NCBI GenBank assembly: GCA_027483645.1
Contig: JAIXUD010000005.1
Span: 1-64,000, forward strand
Source: Sphingobacteriales bacterium
GTDB taxonomy: Bacteria; Bacteroidota; Bacteroidia; Chitinophagales; CAIOSU01
Length of the DNA stretch: 64,000 nucleotides
Direction of reading: 5' to 3'
Shown here: one piece after another, positions 35,054-43,966 of the stretch
How positions within the stretch are numbered: the first letter of the stretch is position 1
Layout of the letters: the number at the start of each line of letters is the position of its first letter
Made by a program: the position numbers and the translations under genes
Notes under the pieces: generated by a model
Database searches by the model: none
The model's input: the letters and a program-made list of their open reading frames with translations, nothing else
What the model was told of the DNA's origin: nothing

Positions 35054-36586
35054 CTACAACAAATGCTTCCAGCCCACCTTCTTAGCCACAATCTCCGGCA
35101 GCTTATCAATAGCGATGCGCTCCTGGGCCATGGTGTCACGGTCGCGGAGGGTTACGGTATTATCTTCCAGGGTTTGGTGGTCGATAGTGATGCAATATGG
35201 CGTGCCGAGTGCATCTTGACGGCGGTAACGCTTACCAATGCTGTCCTTCTCGTCGTAAAACAACTGGTGGTCGAATTTCAGCAGGCTCATTACCTCGCGG
35301 GCTTTCTCTGGAAGGCCGTCTTTCTTCATCAATGGCAACACACCTACCTTAATCGGCGCCAAAAACGCCGGCAAAGCCAATACCACACGGCTCTCGCCGT
35401 TTTCCAAAGCCTCTTCCTTATAGCTGTTGCACATTACGGCAAGGAAGGTACGGTTAAGGCCCACTGAGGTTTCCACCACGTATGGTACATAGTGCTGGTT
35501 GAGCTCAGGGTCAAAGTAGCGAAGCTTTTTGCCACTGTGCTCTTCGTGTTGGGTAAGGTCATAGTTGGTACGGCTGTGTATGCCTTCCATTTCCTTAAAG
35601 CCAAACGGAAACTCAAACTCGATGTCCACGGCCGCGTTGGCGTAGTGGGCAGTTTTCAGGTGGTCATGGTAGCGTAGCTTGTTCTCGCCGAAGCCTAGGG
35701 CCTTGTGCCATTTCAGGCGCTCGGCTTTCCAGTGCTCGTACCACTGCATTTCCTCGCCCGGGCGAACGAAGAACTGCATCTCCATTTGCTCAAACTCGCG
35801 GGTACGGAAGATGAACTGACGCGCCACAATTTCGTTTCGGAATGCCTTGCCTACCTGCGCAATACCGAAAGGGATGCGCTGGCGGCTGGTGTTCAATACA
35901 TTGAGGAAGTTTACAAAAATACCTTGTGCGGTTTCGGGCCTTAGGTAGATGGTATTCGAATCATCTGCCAATGAGCCCAACTGGGTAGCGAACATCAGGT
36001 TGAACTGGCGTACATCCGTCCAGTTTTTGCTGCCGCTTACTGGGTCGGCAATCTCTAGGTCAACTATTAGTTGTTTGATGGCTTCCAAATCACCGGCCTC
36101 TAAAGCGGTTTTGAATTTGCCTTCTATCTCGTCAATCTTCTGCTGGTTGCGGAGGATGTTAGGGTTGGTAGCGAGGAACTGAGTTTCGTCAAATGCATCG
36201 CCAAAGCGGCCTTTCGCCTTTTCTACTTCCTTGGCATTCTTTTGGCGGTATTTCTCCACTACGTCCTCAATCAGCACGTCGGCGCGGTAGCGCTTCTTGC
36301 TGTCTTTGTTATCGATTAGTGGGTCGTTGAAGGCATCCACGTGTCCGCTGGCCTTCCAAGTGGTGGGGTGCATAAATATTGCCGAATCCAAGCCCACGAT
36401 GTTCTCGTTGAGTTGCACCATAGCTTTCCACCAAAAATCCTGTATGTTCTTCTTCAGCTCAATGCCGTATGGGCCGTAATCGTATACGGCGCCCAGACCA
36501 TCATAAATTTCGCTGCTGGGGAATATAAAACCGTACTCCTTGCAATGGGAGACAATGTTCTTAAACAAATCATCTTGCTGGCTCAT
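35054..36586 (-). CDS. glyS: Glycyl-tRNA synthetase (class II, single-chain type)
   Basis: Charges tRNA(Gly). The 510-residue protein is of the homodimeric, eukaryote-like class II type. Signs are the N-terminal GFIFPSSEIYDG, the motif 2 region AQVGKAFRNEI with FRTREFEQME, motif 3 GLNRTFLAVM and the C-terminal anticodon-binding domain (LAPIKVGVLPLMKKDG). A helical insertion (DVVEKYRQKNAKEV onward) lies after the first catalytic block, as in other Bacteroidota relatives from memory. Stand-alone gene. The ATG at 36586 is well placed. Confidence 0.93.
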   Translation of the reverse strand: MSQQDDLFKNIVSHCKEYGFIFPSSEIYDGLGAVYDYGPYGIELKKNIQDFWWKAMVQLNENIVGLDSAIFMHPTTWKASGHVDAFNDPLIDNKDSKKRYRADVLIEDVVEKYRQKNAKEVEKAKGRFGDAFDETQFLATNPNILRNQQKIDEIEGKFKTALEAGDLEAIKQLIVDLEIADPVSGSKNWTDVRQFNLMFATQLGSLADDSNTIYLRPETAQGIFVNFLNVLNTSRQRIPFGIAQVGKAFRNEIVARQFIFRTREFEQMEMQFFVRPGEEMQWYEHWKAERLKWHKALGFGENKLRYHDHLKTAHYANAAVDIEFEFPFGFKEMEGIHSRTNYDLTQHEEHSGKKLRYFDPELNQHYVPYVVETSVGLNRTFLAVMCNSYKEEALENGESRVVLALPAFLAPIKVGVLPLMKKDGLPEKAREVMSLLKFDHQLFYDEKDSIGKRYRRQDALGTPYCITIDHQTLEDNTVTLRDRDTMAQERIAIDKLPEIVAKKVGWKHLL

Positions 36587-36647
36587 GGCGGCAAAGATAA
36601 ATATTGTAGTTCAAAGTCGATAGATTACCTTTTAGCGAGTACACAAC

Positions 36648-37535
36648 TTAAAACTGCACCCTCGCTTTTATTAGGGAAGAAGGCAAGTCATCATTATCGG
36701 AAGCTATCAACACAATCAATTCACGGTCACTTACCCGCTCTAGTATCGCTAGCGATTCCGCTTTTTCCAACAAGGCTTGTCCGTTCATTTCAAGGGGCAC
36801 CACTTCTATGGTAGATGTGGATAAGGTAAGGTCGATGATAGCTAGATAGCTCCCTAAAGTCTGGCCGTCAAGGTAAGTGCTTTTCGTATTTTCTACAGCA
36901 ACTACCGCTAGTAGCTGGGTGTTGTTAAGGGTTTGCAGCCCGCCAAAGCCTCGGGGTACTGTACCCGTCGCCCCCAAATCAAATAGCCTTGCCGTGGCTT
37001 TGGGCAGGTTGGTATGGTGCCCCAGTACGTAAGGTATCAGCTCATCAATCGGGAACTGGAACAGGTAATTATCGCCGGCCAAATTGCCACGCTGCACGAA
37101 AAAGATATGATCTTCCGTTGTGGTGATGCCTTCAATATTCAAGTCGGCAATGTGATATTCCTCCTTAAGGAAACTATACAGTGGCGCCAAGTCAAGCCTG
37201 AAGTGTTGCCGCTCCTCGTTCAGGGTAAGTAGGTAGCCCCGCTCCCTAACCACTGGCAGCGAGCCGGAGCCCACCACCATAATGTAAGGCGTGCCTCGCC
37301 ATACGAACGATGCCATCCCCTCCAAATCGGCCTTGAGCAGCTTGGGGGTTTTTTCGCCAGGTTTTCGGCGGTCGCGGTACAAGCTTACCGTTTCGCACAC
37401 TTGGTAGTTGCCATCTAATCGGTATAGATACGAGGTGTCATCACCCATTAGCCACACCTGGCCATCAATAATCTCCATGCCCGATACTGATGGCACTTGC
37501 GGCACGGCATATTTTTCTAGCACTTCTACTTGCAT
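36648..37535 (-). CDS. Hypothetical beta-propeller-like protein
   Basis: A 295-residue soluble protein of repeated four-strand blade-like motifs (GQVWLMGDDTSYLYRLDG, YIMVVGSGSLP, EHIADLNIEGITTTEDHIFFVQRG), resembling DUF3616/DUF6929-type propellers. No signal peptide is present at the chosen start, and no catalytic site is obvious. Expressed from the minus strand between the PPIase and glyS genes. Function unknown; the fold assignment is by pattern only. Confidence 0.6.
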   Translation of the reverse strand: MQVEVLEKYAVPQVPSVSGMEIIDGQVWLMGDDTSYLYRLDGNYQVCETVSLYRDRRKPGEKTPKLLKADLEGMASFVWRGTPYIMVVGSGSLPVVRERGYLLTLNEERQHFRLDLAPLYSFLKEEYHIADLNIEGITTTEDHIFFVQRGNLAGDNYLFQFPIDELIPYVLGHHTNLPKATARLFDLGATGTVPRGFGGLQTLNNTQLLAVVAVENTKSTYLDGQTLGSYLAIIDLTLSTSTIEVVPLEMNGQALLEKAESLAILERVSDRELIVLIASDNDDLPSSLIKARVQF

Positions 37536-37594
37536 ATAGTAAAGGTAGCAAGGCTATTTGAAATAGCTTATAGCGCATGCCACCTCAGCCCAAC

Positions 37595-37630
37595 AAAAAA
37601 GCCCCTCCATGCATCGCACAGAGGGGCTTT
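37595..37630 (-). terminator. Bidirectional rho-independent terminator
   Basis: AAGCCCCTC (37599-37607) pairs perfectly with GAGGGGCTT (37621-37629) across a 13-base loop. The minus strand has six T residues after the stem, the plus strand four. It stops the PPIase transcript, 26 bases beyond its stop. Confidence 0.8.
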
Positions 37631-37655
37631 TATATTAATGGGGGTCCTTACAGGA

Positions 37656-38693
37656 TTATTTAGGTTTCTTTACATCAACCAGCTCCACATCAAACACTAG
37701 GGTTGATTTTGGTGGAATTACTGGTGGATAGCCTTGTTCGCCATAACCCAATTGTTGAGGAACAATCAATTTAGCTTTGCCGCCTACTTTTAGCAGGGCA
37801 ATACCTTCGTCCCAACCACGGATAACCTGGCCAATACCCAATACAAATGGAAGTGGCTGGCCACGGTCGCGGCTGCTGTCAAATTTACTGCCATCCAGCA
37901 AGTAGCCATCATAGTGTACCAGTACGGTATCGCCAGGGGCAGGGGCTGCGCCACTACCTAGGTTATCGCTAATGTATAGCAAGCCAGATGGGGTAGCGGT
38001 TGCGGTAGCTTTGTATTTCTCCAGTTCGGCAGCTTCTTTGGCGGCACGCTCTTCTTCTTTACGCTTTTTCTCAGCAAGGAAATCATTGAAAATCTTGGTG
38101 CCATCAAATGCCTCGGCAGCAGCGCCTTTGCGCACAATGCTCACCTTGTTCATCATATCACCCTGTTGAATGGAGTCCACAACATTTTGGCCAATAACTA
38201 CGCTACCAAAAACCGAGTGGCGGTTGTCCAAGTGCTGGGTTTTGATGTGGGTAATAAAGAACTGGCTACCGTTGGTACCAGCGCCAGCGTTGGCCATAGA
38301 TAGTATGCCAGGGCCGCTATGGGTAAGGTCAGGGTGAAACTCATCGTCGAACTGGTAACCAGGGCCGCCGGTACCGTCGCCTTTTGGGTCGCCACCTTGA
38401 ATCATAAAATTAGGAATCACACGGTGGAAGGTAAGGCTATCATAGAATGGTTTGCCCAAGCCACGCACATCATTGTTCAGCGTGCCTTCTGCCAAGCCTA
38501 CAAAGTTGGCCACCGTTACCGGTACTTTCTCAAATTCCAGTTTCAGGGCGATGTCGCCTTTGGTAGTGTTTATTACGGCGTACAAGCCATCAGGTTGATC
38601 TTTTACCACGGCAGCGGGGTCATTTTTTTCCTTGCAAGAGGCAAACGCCAGCACAAGGGTGGTTAATAAAAGAAAGTGGATTGACTGTTTCAT
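37656..38693 (-). CDS. Two-domain peptidyl-prolyl isomerase lipoprotein (cyclophilin-FKBP)
   Basis: Catalyses proline cis-trans isomerisation during folding of exported proteins. The signal and lipobox LAFASC (lipid on C20) anchor it in a membrane. Residues ~36-190 are a cyclophilin with [14 protein letters not shown] (89-102) and SQFFIT. A helical linker (~200-235, Lys/Glu/Ala-rich) leads to an FKBP domain (236-343: [47 protein letters not shown]). The drug-binding aromatic residues of both folds seem mostly present. Such dual immunophilins are known in Bacteroidota and some protists. Single gene with its own terminator. Confidence 0.92.
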   Translation of the reverse strand: MKQSIHFLLLTTLVLAFASCKEKNDPAAVVKDQPDGLYAVINTTKGDIALKLEFEKVPVTVANFVGLAEGTLNNDVRGLGKPFYDSLTFHRVIPNFMIQGGDPKGDGTGGPGYQFDDEFHPDLTHSGPGILSMANAGAGTNGSQFFITHIKTQHLDNRHSVFGSVVIGQNVVDSIQQGDMMNKVSIVRKGAAAEAFDGTKIFNDFLAEKKRKEEERAAKEAAELEKYKATATATPSGLLYISDNLGSGAAPAPGDTVLVHYDGYLLDGSKFDSSRDRGQPLPFVLGIGQVIRGWDEGIALLKVGGKAKLIVPQQLGYGEQGYPPVIPPKSTLVFDVELVDVKKPK

Positions 38694-38708
38694 ATAAGGG
38701 GTGTGGTT

Positions 38709-39056
38709 TTAAAGATGCTCAAAATAACGAATTATCTGTTTTTTCAACAAATATTCTTGCTCCTCGGCTGAAAGCTTCGGTACCGATTTCACGGCAACCC
38801 AGTGCGGCCAGCCGTCTTTATCGAGCCCTTCTAGCTCAAAAAAGCCCTCTTCGCCCAGCAGGCGGCACACGGCAACGTGCATCAGGTCTTGTTTTTCTTC
38901 TTTTTTGAACTTGCCCGGCAACAAGCCCGCTTCGCGGATTCCGATGAGAAACAAAATAGCATCGAGGTCAGGATTTTTTTTGAATTGGCGGTAAATGCGC
39001 TGCTTTATTTTGATGAAGTCGGCATCGATTGCCTCTCTATCTATGGATATGGTCAT
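38709..39056 (-). CDS. Conserved hypothetical protein, 115 aa
   Basis: A small soluble, mostly helical protein, with the segment LLPGKFKKEEKQDLMHVAVCRLL followed by a short beta stretch (EGFFELEGLDKDGWPHW). I know no function for it. The spacing of its stop only 15 bases before the start of the PPIase gene makes co-transcription likely, but I see no functional link. No signal peptide. Confidence 0.7.
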   Translation of the reverse strand: MTISIDREAIDADFIKIKQRIYRQFKKNPDLDAILFLIGIREAGLLPGKFKKEEKQDLMHVAVCRLLGEEGFFELEGLDKDGWPHWVAVKSVPKLSAEEQEYLLKKQIIRYFEHL

Positions 39057-39179
39057 GGAAGATTGAAATTCGTGGGATTAGGATAACGGAAGTTTGCTTT
39101 GCAAAGTTACCTTGTTTGAAGGTATTAACAGCGAATTAGTTTTTAACCAACTTCGCCTTATGAAAGTTGAAGCATCCAT

Positions 39180-39205
39180 GGTCCATCGTCTTTGGTCCAT
39201 CGTCC
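39180..39205. repeat. Dispersed intergenic repeat, family GGTCCATCGTCC, copy 2
   Basis: GGTCCATCGTC-TTT-GGTCCATCGTCC: two direct half-units, matching the copy at 26780-26805 with few changes. Confidence 0.5.
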
Positions 39206-39207
39206 AA

Positions 39208-39969
39208 TCAATCAGCATCATCCAGAAACCTAAACTTTTCCCGCACTTCAGTAAGGTGGGCTTGGCTTAGGGTGAAGGTTTGCACAACAGGTTCATGCGC
39301 TTTAGTAAACAGCACCTCCCCCAGTGGGTCGATGAGGGCACTGTCGCCGCTGTGGTTGATGTGGTTGCCGTCAGCGCCAATGCGGTTTACTGCCGCTACG
39401 TAGCATTGGTTCTCGATGGCGCGGGCAATGAGCAGTTGTTTCCAGGGGTAGCTGCGGCGCTCGGGCCAGTTGGCTACGTACAATAACAGGTCGTATTGCT
39501 TACGGTTGCGGCTCCAAACAGGGAAGCGGAGGTCGTAGCACACTAGGGGGCATATGCGCCAGCCTTTTAGCTCTAATATCAAGCGCTCTTTTCCAGCGGT
39601 GTAGTGTTTGTCCTCGCCCGCATAGGAGAAGAGGTGCCGCTTATCGTATTGGGCATAAGTACCATCAGGCCGCATCCAGATAAGGCGGTTGTAGTATTTA
39701 TCACCTTCTTTAATGATTAGGCTGCCTGTAATTACCGCACCCAGCTTGGCCGCTTGTACGTGCAGCCATTGTATGCTAGGGCCATCCATGGTTTCGGCCA
39801 GTTGCTTCGGCTTCATCGAAAAACCGGTGGGGAACATCTCTGGCAGTAAAATCAAATCAGTGCTGCCGGGCTGGATGCCAGCCAACAACTCGCTAAAATG
39901 CGCCCGGTTGGCCGGGGCATCTTCCCAGTGCAGGGCTGTTTGTATGAGGGTGACGTTTATATCTTGCAT
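39208..39969 (-). CDS. Omega-amidase (carbon-nitrogen hydrolase, YafV/NIT2-like)
   Basis: Hydrolyses 2-oxoglutaramate or 2-oxosuccinamate, the products of glutamine or asparagine transamination. The nitrilase triad is E44 (LLPEMF), K110 (YDKRHLF) and C144 (LVCYDLRFP). Length 253 aa is typical. The gene overlaps the transaminase gene upstream by 13 bases, which strongly links them: the amidase would pull the transaminase reaction forward, as in the glutaminase II pathway and methionine salvage. Other nitrilase substrates are possible, but the neighbour makes this the best reading. Confidence 0.9.
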   Translation of the reverse strand: MQDINVTLIQTALHWEDAPANRAHFSELLAGIQPGSTDLILLPEMFPTGFSMKPKQLAETMDGPSIQWLHVQAAKLGAVITGSLIIKEGDKYYNRLIWMRPDGTYAQYDKRHLFSYAGEDKHYTAGKERLILELKGWRICPLVCYDLRFPVWSRNRKQYDLLLYVANWPERRSYPWKQLLIARAIENQCYVAAVNRIGADGNHINHSGDSALIDPLGEVLFTKAHEPVVQTFTLSQAHLTEVREKFRFLDDAD

Positions 39970-41099
39970 AAGCGCTCCGCAGCGGCCTCCAACACTTCAT
40001 CCGATTTGGCAAAACAAAACCTCAATACCTTGTTCTGCACCGGTTGATTATAAAAAACGGAGACCGGTATTGAAGCTACGCCCAACTCCCGTGTCCAACG
40101 CTCAGCCAGGGCAGTATCTACTTCATCGGTGATGCTTTCATAGCCCAACAACTGGAAATAGGTGCCTTGCGATGGCCATATGCTGAACCGTGATTTTTTG
40201 AGTTTATCAATGAATAGGTCGCGCTTGCGCTGGTAGAAGCTCGGCAGCTCTTGCCACAGCTTGGGCTGGGTTTCCATTACTTCTGCAAAGGCCAGTTGTG
40301 CGGGGTGGTTGACACTGAATACCAAGTACTGGTGCACCTTTCGGAACTCCCGCATCAGCGCCTCGGGTGCCACACAGTAGCCCAGTTTCCAGCCCGTAAC
40401 GTGGTAGGTCTTCCCGAAAGAGTACACGACAAAACTCCTTTCCGCCAACTCGGGGTAGCGCAATACGCTCTGATGCTGTTGCCCATCAAACACGATGTGC
40501 TCGTACACCTCATCGCTCAATATCAAGATGTTAGTACCTCGAACCAAACCTTGCAATGCCTCCAAATCGGCAGCCGAAAGGATGGTGCCGCTGGGGTTGT
40601 GCGGGCTATTAATGATGATGAGACGAGTGCGCGGGGTGATGGTATCCTTTACCTGTTGCCAGGGGATGCTGTAGTTGAGTTGCTCCAGCTCAATGGCGAT
40701 GGGCTTGCCGCCTTGCAACAGCACGGCCGGGGCGTAGCTATCATAAGCGGGGGTAAAGTAAATCACCTCATCGCCGGCATGTACCACAGCGGCAATAGCG
40801 GTAAAGAGCGCCTGCGTGCCGCCTGCGGTGATGGTAATGTCCGTCTCGGGGTTAAGTTTTGCACCATAAGTAAGGGCAACTTTATTGGCAATAGCCTGCC
40901 GAAGTTGAATGGCCCCAGCCATGTGGGCGTATTGGTTAAATCCCCCCTCAATATATCGCTCCAGCGCCGCCTGCAGCGCGGGCGGACAAGGAAAATCAGG
41001 AAACCCCTGGGACAGGTTGATGGCCCCGTGCTCCTTCGCCAAGGCGCTCATTACCGTAAATATGGTGGTGCCTGTGTTGGGTAGCTTGCTTGGTATCAT
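39957..41099 (-). CDS. Methionine/glutamine/kynurenine-type aminotransferase (YbdL-like)
   Basis: A PLP enzyme of fold type I, 380 residues. PLP-lysine K230 lies in SFGKTYHVTGWK, with N168 (NSPHNPSG), D196 and Y199 (SDEVYEH) as ring contacts, and the C-terminal LRFCF arginine for the carboxylate. The N-terminal NLSQGFPDFPCP is typical of the YbdL/KAT group, which uses methionine, glutamine or aromatic amino acids. The overlapping omega-amidase gene favours glutamine as amino donor. Kynurenine is also possible, given kynA elsewhere in the window, but the two are 23 kb apart. Confidence 0.9.
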   Translation of the reverse strand: MIPSKLPNTGTTIFTVMSALAKEHGAINLSQGFPDFPCPPALQAALERYIEGGFNQYAHMAGAIQLRQAIANKVALTYGAKLNPETDITITAGGTQALFTAIAAVVHAGDEVIYFTPAYDSYAPAVLLQGGKPIAIELEQLNYSIPWQQVKDTITPRTRLIIINSPHNPSGTILSAADLEALQGLVRGTNILILSDEVYEHIVFDGQQHQSVLRYPELAERSFVVYSFGKTYHVTGWKLGYCVAPEALMREFRKVHQYLVFSVNHPAQLAFAEVMETQPKLWQELPSFYQRKRDLFIDKLKKSRFSIWPSQGTYFQLLGYESITDEVDTALAERWTRELGVASIPVSVFYNQPVQNKVLRFCFAKSDEVLEAAAERLCKI

Positions 41100-41178
41100 C
41101 TATGCACAAATTACGGGATTTTGTGGGGGAGTTGAAATAACCGATAGTATCAAATGATACTATCAAGTGAAGCGTTTT

Positions 41179-42540
41179 TCACTTTCCGATACAAAACTTG
41201 CTGAAGATATTATCCAGCAAATCATCGGTAGTGATTTCGCCGGTGATTTCGCCGAGGTGGTGGAGGGCGCGGCGGATGTCGAGGGCGAGGAAATCGCTGG
41301 TGTTGCGGGTAGCGATGCCAGTGAGCACCGCGGCAAGGGCTTGCTGGGTGCTTTGTAGGCTATCTAAGTGGCGGGCATTGCTTACTATGGTGTCTTCGGC
41401 GCCGAGGCCCTGGCCTACAATGGTTTCTACCAGGGCCTTTTCTAGTTGGTCGATACCCTCGCCGTTTTTAGCAGAGAGGAAGTGGATGTTGGGCTGTACC
41501 TCTAGAAATGCTGCCAGCTTTTGGCGGGGTACGGCATCCAGTTTGTTGCCGACCACCAGCACGGGTATATCGCCAGTTTCCAAGCGTTGCAGGTCGTGCT
41601 GCAATTGCTCCTCATCCAGTTCACTGGCATCAAACAGGTATACTACAATTGCGCTTTGGCTTATCTTTTGGTAGGTGCGCTCCACGCCCAGCTTTTCAAT
41701 GGTATCAGTCGCATCGCGTATGCCGGCGGTATCAATAATGCGGAACAGTATGCCGCCGATGGTGATGGCCTCTTCAATGGTATCGCGGGTGGTGCCGGGT
41801 ATGTCGCTTACTATGGCGCGTTCCTCTTGTAGCAGGCGATTGAGCAGCGTGCTCTTGCCCGAGTTGGGGCGGCCAGCGATTACGGTACTTACGCCCATCT
41901 TAATCACATTGCCGAGCTGAAACGAGCGGATAAGACGGCCAATGATTTCTTGTAGTTCGTTTACCAAATTTTCCAAGTCTTTTCGGTCGGCAAACTCCAC
42001 ATCTTCTTCGCCAAAATCGAGTTCCAGCTCAATCATACTGGCAAAGTGCACCAGCTTGGTGCGGAGGTCTTTAATACGGTTACTAAACCCGCCGCGCATT
42101 TGCTGCATGGCGATGCGGTGCGATGCTGCCGAGTCAGAAGCTATCAAGTCGGCCACGGCCTCTGCTTGGGAGAGGTCCATACGCCCGTGCAGAAATGCCC
42201 GCAGGGTAAACTCGCCCGGCTTAGCGGGGCGGGCGCCTTGCTTAATCAGTAGCTCTATAACCTGTTGTAATATATACGGTGAGCCGTGGCACGATATCTC
42301 GGCCACATCCTCTTTGGTATAGGAGTGCGGCGCACGAAAGAGCGCCACCACCACCTCATCGAGCACCACCGTGCCGCGCACTATGCTGCCAAAGTGCAGG
42401 GTATTAGCGGGCTGCTGGTCCAGATTTTTGCCCTTAAACACACGGTTGGTAATGCAAATGGCCTGCGGGCCCGAAAGCCTGATAACGCCAATGGCACCGG
42501 TACCTTGTGGGGTGGATAGTGCGACGATAGTATCGTTCAT
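41179..42540 (-). CDS. mnmE: tRNA modification GTPase MnmE
   Basis: With MnmG it installs the carboxymethylaminomethyl group on wobble uridine-34 of several tRNAs. I start it at the ATG ending at 42540 (MNDTIVALSTPQGTGAIGVI), the conserved N-terminus, although the frame is open to 42606. The order is the formyl-THF-binding N-terminal domain, the helical domain, and the G domain inserted with GRPNSGKSTLL, DIPGTTRD and GNKLD. The C-terminus ends in the catalytic FCIGK, where the cysteine is essential. 453 residues is normal. Transcribed away from the low-molecular-weight phosphatase gene. Confidence 0.94.
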   Translation of the reverse strand: MNDTIVALSTPQGTGAIGVIRLSGPQAICITNRVFKGKNLDQQPANTLHFGSIVRGTVVLDEVVVALFRAPHSYTKEDVAEISCHGSPYILQQVIELLIKQGARPAKPGEFTLRAFLHGRMDLSQAEAVADLIASDSAASHRIAMQQMRGGFSNRIKDLRTKLVHFASMIELELDFGEEDVEFADRKDLENLVNELQEIIGRLIRSFQLGNVIKMGVSTVIAGRPNSGKSTLLNRLLQEERAIVSDIPGTTRDTIEEAITIGGILFRIIDTAGIRDATDTIEKLGVERTYQKISQSAIVVYLFDASELDEEQLQHDLQRLETGDIPVLVVGNKLDAVPRQKLAAFLEVQPNIHFLSAKNGEGIDQLEKALVETIVGQGLGAEDTIVSNARHLDSLQSTQQALAAVLTGIATRNTSDFLALDIRRALHHLGEITGEITTDDLLDNIFSKFCIGK

Positions 42541-42590
42541 TTGGTAAAAATAGGAATTAGGGAGTAGGAAAGAGGAATTAGAATCCGTGT

Positions 42591-42636
42591 TAACCACAAA
42601 GTACACAAGGGAGAACCACTAAGTACACTAAGAAAA
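42591..42636. repeat. Dispersed intergenic repeat, family ACCACGGAG, diverged copy
   Basis: TAACCACAAAGTACACAAGG followed by an ACCACTAAGTACACTAAG direct repeat. It resembles the copies at 24874 and 49707. It sits in the divergent gap between mnmE and the phosphatase. Confidence 0.4.
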
Positions 42637-42682
42637 ACCGAACTTTGTTTTAATTCCTAACCCCTACTTACTCCTTTAATCT

Positions 42683-43138
42683 ATGCGTTTCCTCATGGTT
42701 TGCCTTGGTAATATTTGCCGCTCGCCGCTGGCACACGGTATATTGGAGAAGAAGATTGCCGAGCACGGCCTAACGTGGACAGTGGACTCTGCCGGTACCT
42801 CGGGCTGGCACTCCGGCGGATGCCCCGATGTACGTTCCATGGCAGTAGCCAAGAAGTACGGCATTGACATTAGCGGGCAGTGCAGCCGCCAGTTTCGCCA
42901 CTATGATTTTGAAGCGTTCGATGTAATATACGTGATGGACCGTAGCAACCTTGCCAACGTGCTGGCACTAGCCACAACCGATGATGAGCGAGCCAAGGTA
43001 AAAATGATCCTCAACGAAATATACCCCGGCCAAAACAAAGAAGTGCCCGACCCTTACTACGATGATAACGGCTTTGAAGAAGTTTATGATATGTTGGAGC
43101 GGGCGTGTGAAGCGGTGGTTAGTCGGCATATCGGTTGA
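42683..43138 (+). CDS. Low-molecular-weight protein-tyrosine phosphatase
   Basis: A 151-residue cytosolic phosphatase with the P-loop C7-L-G-N-I-C12-R13-S and the general-acid loop D123-P-Y-Y126. It acts on phosphotyrosine, often of polysaccharide-export kinases, though none is visible here. The start at 42683 is the family's usual N-terminus (MRFLMVCLGN). No partner kinase is next door. Confidence 0.92.
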   Translation: MRFLMVCLGNICRSPLAHGILEKKIAEHGLTWTVDSAGTSGWHSGGCPDVRSMAVAKKYGIDISGQCSRQFRHYDFEAFDVIYVMDRSNLANVLALATTDDERAKVKMILNEIYPGQNKEVPDPYYDDNGFEEVYDMLERACEAVVSRHIG

Positions 43139-43194
43139 TCAGTTATGTATTGATGGGTGGTATTGCAATACTTGCTGGTTAACCTATAAACCAA

Positions 43195-43776
43195 TTACTG
43201 CTCGGAGATAAGTGAATTGTAAACATGCCTTGATTCGCCTTCCATTTCTGAGATACGATCAAGTAGTTCATTGAGGTCTTTCTTACGCATAACATAAGTG
43301 TCCGACCATGAATCGTGCCAGCCCCTGCTTGGGTCGCCTAGGCAAGAAAATGCTTCAAATGGCACTAAGCGCGCAAAACTTCTACCCAATAATTGAGACG
43401 TATTGGGTTTGCGCCCATACTCATCTACTACTACGCTTTTGGTAGCGAGCTTACCGGGTGTGGTTTGCATTACCGACTCAAAAAAGAAGTAATACAATAC
43501 AATCAGGGCCAAATTAAAAACAGAAGCCGCACTAGAGTCTAAAAAACTCTCATCTCCAGTAGCAATAACAATTGCCGCTGAAGCCACTATTATGAGTAGA
43601 TAATAACAGATAGCATCTAAAAAATAATGGCTAAATCTAGCCCAGCCAGTTACGGTAGTTACAGGTAGGTACCTCCTGTAAGTTTCGTGCACGTGTTTAG
43701 GGATTCCGCCTGGTGTATCAGCGGGTTTGTAAGCTATTCTTTCATCCTCAACGTAAACTTCCGATAATTTAATCAT
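43195..43776 (-). CDS. RDD-family membrane protein
   Basis: Two to three membrane segments (YYLLIIVASAAIVIA and NLALIVLYYFFFESV) flank the RDD motif: TGWARFSHYFLDAI is the R-x-x-x-x-D region, and the later QTTPGKLATKSVVVDE is the usual G-K block. RDD proteins are small membrane proteins of uncertain, perhaps ion-antiport, role. A cytosolic tail of ~60 residues ends the protein. Composition is slightly AT-rich compared with neighbours. Single gene. Confidence 0.82.
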   Translation of the reverse strand: MIKLSEVYVEDERIAYKPADTPGGIPKHVHETYRRYLPVTTVTGWARFSHYFLDAICYYLLIIVASAAIVIATGDESFLDSSAASVFNLALIVLYYFFFESVMQTTPGKLATKSVVVDEYGRKPNTSQLLGRSFARLVPFEAFSCLGDPSRGWHDSWSDTYVMRKKDLNELLDRISEMEGESRHVYNSLISEQ

Positions 43777-43838
43777 CCCTTTTTATCGTTTAATTTTTTG
43801 CTAAAATAGGTGTTTGTAAGTAATTATAACTATTGCTC

Positions 43839-43867
43839 ATTATGGGAAATTATTATTTTCCCATAAT
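43839..43867. repeat. AT-rich perfect hairpin upstream of the RDD gene
   Basis: ATTATGGGAAA ... TTTCCCATAAT, an 11-bp inverted repeat with a 7-base loop. No T-tract follows in the right phase for a terminator. It could be an operator or a hairpin in the divergent region. Confidence 0.45.
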
Positions 43868-43966
43868 TACCCGCCTGCGTTCAGCATTTTATCGGTGCAA
43901 TGTAAAAATGGCACTCCTTTGTGCTTTCATATTTACTGCGAGCGTAGGTAGAGACTCCAACCTATA

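Noticed and set aside
43850-43880. Minus-strand segment reading ERRRVIMGK and stop, similar to the end of the HxlR gene at 63746
   Set aside because: Only about ten codons match, an upstream in-frame stop lies four codons before, and DNA identity is low (about 21 of 27). Chance similarity cannot be excluded.
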